From JACJVV01 sp047602755 (GTDB taxonomy: Archaea; Nanobdellota; Nanobdellia; Woesearchaeales; JACJVV01), in NCBI GenBank assembly GCA_047602755.1, contig JBLKOM010000003.1, positions 1 through 64,000 on the forward strand: a stretch of 64,000 nucleotides of DNA, written 5' to 3'. Positions within the stretch are counted from its first letter, which is position 1. Each line of letters starts with the position of its first letter. Positions 62,081-64,000 of this stretch are shown in pieces. A program made the translations under genes and the position numbers. The notes beneath the pieces were generated by a model. That model saw only the letters and a program-made list of their open reading frames with translations, was not told the origin of the DNA and ran no database searches.

Positions 62081-62189
62081 GCCCCTGTAGCATAGTAGCT
62101 ATTGCGCTACCTTGGTACTTTTCGTTTGAAGAATTCAGAACGAAGTGACAGAAAGGTAGAGGTCGTGGGCGCACATCCCATCAGGGGCT
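62081..62189 (+). tRNA. tRNA-Thr(GGU) with a 36-nt intron, non-canonical D and T loops
   Basis: The acceptor GCCCCTG pairs with CAGGGGC (62182-62188) with discriminator T, expected for archaeal tRNA-Thr. Anticodon stem CTACC (62107-62111) pairs with GGTAG (62155-62159). The spliced loop is TTGGTAA with anticodon GGT (62114-62116). The intron is 62118-62153 with a TTCGTT/AACGAA inner stem. Mature length 73 nt; no encoded CCA. The variable and T-stems are normal. The D-loop reads AGTAGCTA (C at 19) and the T-loop CGCACAT (G at 55, C at 54 and 58), unlike almost all tRNAs. Confidence 0.75.
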
Positions 62190-62297
62190 TTTTTATTTTA
62201 TGCATTACTTTTCTTAAGCTTTTAACTAAATTTTTTTCATAGTTAATTAGATTTAAACTCCAGAAAAGAAAGCTTTGACAATATTATATTTAACAAA

Positions 62298-63230
62298 TTA
62301 TTTTATATTGTGATTTAGAGGAATTACTAATGAAACATGCGGTGCTAACAACTCAAAAATTCTCATATTAATTTGTGCAATTATTGACAAAATAAGATTA
62401 TTAACTCCAGTACTTGAAGAAAGTAATTTATTTCCTTTTTGTGAAAGTTTACGTTTTGCGTCTACAAAGGAACATACTAAAGCAGTATCATAATTACTGT
62501 AACTCATAGTATAAATTGCTGTTAGCTGTAAATTGATATCATGAAAGTACTTAATAATCGAAGAATTAATTTTAGATTCTTTAGTAATTATAGAAGCAAG
62601 ATCATAATAATAATCAGCTATTTTTTCTAATGATTCAATTATAAGATAAGCATAAACAATTTTTTCCTTTTCAATATAACCTTTTTTGTTCAGAACACGC
62701 CTAACTAGATTTGTTAAACGGTTATTATTTGATTCAAGTTCAGAAATGCTATCGAATAGATCAGGATTATTTTTTTCAAGCATAGATTCACAATCAGAAG
62801 CCATTTCAATAAGTAACCTAAATATTCTTCTTAAAGAATCTTTGAAATCATGAGTGATTTCATAATGCATGCTCTGAAGAGTAAACCCAGTTTTAGAGCG
62901 TTGAATAATCTCAAATCCAAGAATATTTCTTTGAACAATCGAACTAACATTCTTTTGAATATCAGTATTTGTATTTTGAAATTCTATTATATCTACTCCT
63001 AATTTATAAGCTGCTATAACATATCGTTTAATAATCTCAATGTCCATATTTTTTGCATCTATTATCCAAGAATAGCTAATAGGAGCTTTCTTATTATGAA
63101 TAATAAGCTTTTCTTCATTAATTTCTACATTTAATTCATCACCTTTCTTTATTCCATGACTCTGGACCCATTCAGAAGGGAGACTTACCATCAATGTAGT
63201 AGGACCAATTTTATTTACTTTACGTATCAT
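62298..63230 (-). CDS. AbrB-PhoU domain regulator, paralogue 2
   Basis: 310 residues. MIRKVNKIGPTTLMVSLPSEWVQSHGIKKGDELNVEI is the AbrB-type N-terminus. Then DFKDSLRRIFRLLIEMASDCESML and VYAYLIIESLEKIADYYYDLASII form PhoU-like repeats. It is a full-length paralogue of the gene at 59.3 kb with about the same domain boundaries and low overall identity. A perfect 20-bp palindrome lies 20 bp upstream. It probably regulates phosphate-linked genes, or itself. Confidence 0.88.
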   Translation of the reverse strand: MIRKVNKIGPTTLMVSLPSEWVQSHGIKKGDELNVEINEEKLIIHNKKAPISYSWIIDAKNMDIEIIKRYVIAAYKLGVDIIEFQNTNTDIQKNVSSIVQRNILGFEIIQRSKTGFTLQSMHYEITHDFKDSLRRIFRLLIEMASDCESMLEKNNPDLFDSISELESNNNRLTNLVRRVLNKKGYIEKEKIVYAYLIIESLEKIADYYYDLASIITKESKINSSIIKYFHDINLQLTAIYTMSYSNYDTALVCSFVDAKRKLSQKGNKLLSSSTGVNNLILSIIAQINMRIFELLAPHVSLVIPLNHNIK

Positions 63231-63249
63231 TTAACCACCAAAAAGCCAA

Positions 63250-63269
63250 TATTATAATGCATTATAATA
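63250..63269. promoter_or_regulatory. 20-bp perfect palindrome upstream of AbrB-PhoU paralogue 2
   Basis: tattataatgcattataata (63250-63269) is a perfect even palindrome about 20 bp upstream of the start, in the divergent region shared with aroE. Its ATGCAT core matches the palindrome upstream of the other paralogue. Confidence 0.7.
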
Positions 63270-63313
63270 ATATAATCTTTAACTATATATAAAGCTTTGT
63301 AAAAATTATTAAT

Positions 63314-64000
63314 ATGAAAACTTTAGAGTATTTTTTTAACCAAAATATGAGTTTTAGATTATGGGGTTTAGTCGGCAATAGTACAATAGGTAATCATTCA
63401 CTTGCTCCTGTTGTATGGAAACATCTTCTTAATAGATGGAAAAAAACCACGAAATATTTCGTATTGGGTTCAGATTCAAAAGAGTATATAGAGAAATATT
63501 TTAATGCCATGAAAAAGAATCCTAATGTTGTAGGATTTAATGTGGCTAGACCGTGGAAAGAATTAGCATTTAATCAATGCGATTGGGTTGAGCCTATAGC
63601 AAAAGAAATGAATACAGTTAATACAATTATTGTAAAAGATAATAAGTTTTTTGGCTTTAATACAGATGGAATTGGTATTGTAAACACTATAAAAAAAGAG
63701 AGAAACTTAAGTAACACTACTGTACTCCTATTAGGTGCTGGAGGAGCAGCACAAACAGTACCATACTATCTTACACGTGAAAATGTAAATAAAATATACA
63801 TTGTTGATATTTTAGAATATAAAGCAGAAAAAATAACTAATAAGTATAGAACATCATTTAGAAACGACCGAATCAAATTAGTAAAACCACGTAATATAAA
63901 AAAAATAATAGATAAAGTAGATATTATCATTAATGCTACACCATGTGGAATGAGAGGATATAATAAAGAAATACCACTTGAAGATGATATTATAAATTTA
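63314..64000 (+). CDS. aroE: Shikimate dehydrogenase (partial)
   Basis: 229 codons from the ATG at 63314 with no stop before the window edge, so it is truncated at the 3' end. LWGLVGNSTIGNHSLAP corresponds to the shikimate-binding start (usually G.PI.HSLSP). VGFNVARPWKE carries the catalytic Lys (NVTxPxK). FGFNTDGIGIV is the NTDG motif, and LLLGAGGAAQTVPYYL the NADP-binding loop; IIINATPCGM follows. It reduces 3-dehydroshikimate. A third aro gene in the window. Confidence 0.92.
   Translation, partial: MKTLEYFFNQNMSFRLWGLVGNSTIGNHSLAPVVWKHLLNRWKKTTKYFVLGSDSKEYIEKYFNAMKKNPNVVGFNVARPWKELAFNQCDWVEPIAKEMNTVNTIIVKDNKFFGFNTDGIGIVNTIKKERNLSNTTVLLLGAGGAAQTVPYYLTRENVNKIYIVDILEYKAEKITNKYRTSFRNDRIKLVKPRNIKKIIDKVDIIINATPCGMRGYNKEIPLEDDIINL

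Larger units (their letters stand above)
61653..62098 (+). repeat. Recurring ttactatgcccctgtag module
   Basis: The shared leader (ttactat or atctat) plus 22-26 nt 5' module recurs at 61747, 61860 and 62075. A shorter version (ttactatg) starts unit A at 61653. In B and D, TACTATG can pair with CATAGTA eleven bases further on, forming a seven-base hairpin with a nine-base loop that includes the acceptor strand. Confidence 0.7.

Noticed and set aside
1..64000. CRISPR array
   Set aside because: No regularly spaced direct repeats with unique spacers were found; the only repeats are the coding 51-bp units and the RNA array.

Overview
The window is a strongly AT-rich, gene-dense piece of an archaeal chromosome. 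Archaeal traits are tRNA genes with introns after position 37, an archaeal-type glutamyl-tRNA synthetase, PurO-type IMP cyclohydrolase, TrmB and Lrp regulators, AbrB-PhoU regulators, a DUF5654 membrane protein and the AmmeMemoRadiSam gene set. The mix of archaeal informational genes with bacterial-looking metabolism (AroK, large-type PurL, glycerolipid-type acyltransferase, UPF0210/UPF0237) and small membrane proteins suggests a DPANN lineage such as Woesearchaeota. That placement is an inference from gene content, not a phylogeny.

Layout. 1-2.7 kb: two secreted proteins, one cysteine-rich and repetitive (running off the left edge), one with a phage tail-collar domain. 2.8-9.1 kb: a MATCAP-like metallopeptidase, a VapBC pair, TM2/DUF2752 membrane proteins, a YjjX-like NTPase, AmrS and Memo, and small proteins. 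9.2-13.5 kb: lactate permease, nitroreductase, methyltransferase, AMMECR1 and a PD-(D/E)XK protein. 13.5-16.7 kb: aroA and aroK diverge, and a complete IS481-like element with a 14-bp target duplication sits between them. 16.7-19.2 kb: a minimal Tad/archaellum-type secretion operon. 19.2-28.5 kb: UPF0210/ACT pair, gltX, several unrecognised genes and an acyltransferase. 28.6-37.0 kb: an accessory island beginning at an intron-containing tRNA-Leu. It holds an RQC-UvrD-HRDC helicase, a stop-interrupted DinD-like gene, a radC relic, ORF6N and RadC, a GIY-YIG/DUF2075 helicase with MazG, and a Cas4-like/DnaQ-like DUF2779 nuclease. 37.1-43.4 kb: PPi-type phosphofructokinase, an Lrp regulator with paired operators, and a BacA-like/TyrA aromatic operon. 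43.5-51.1 kb: purine operon purL-purQ-purM-purC-purO. 51.1-60 kb: an SsuABC-type transporter with divergent TrmB, a DnaQ-like exonuclease, double-HIT protein, MFS transporter, pirin and superoxide dismutase. 59.3-64 kb: two AbrB-PhoU paralogues with perfect palindromes upstream, a 36-residue protein, an array of tRNA-like RNA units, and aroE running off the right edge.

Metabolic reading. Three shikimate-pathway genes (aroA, aroK, aroE), TyrA and a BacA-like prephenate enzyme imply endogenous aromatic synthesis. Five purine genes imply de novo IMP synthesis from FGAR onward, with remaining steps elsewhere. The most unusual feature is the RNA array at 61.65-62.19 kb. Two units fold as intron-bearing tRNA-Thr but carry non-canonical D- and T-loops and a 5' leader able to pair with the D-arm. 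Two further units share parts of them but are not recognisable tRNAs.
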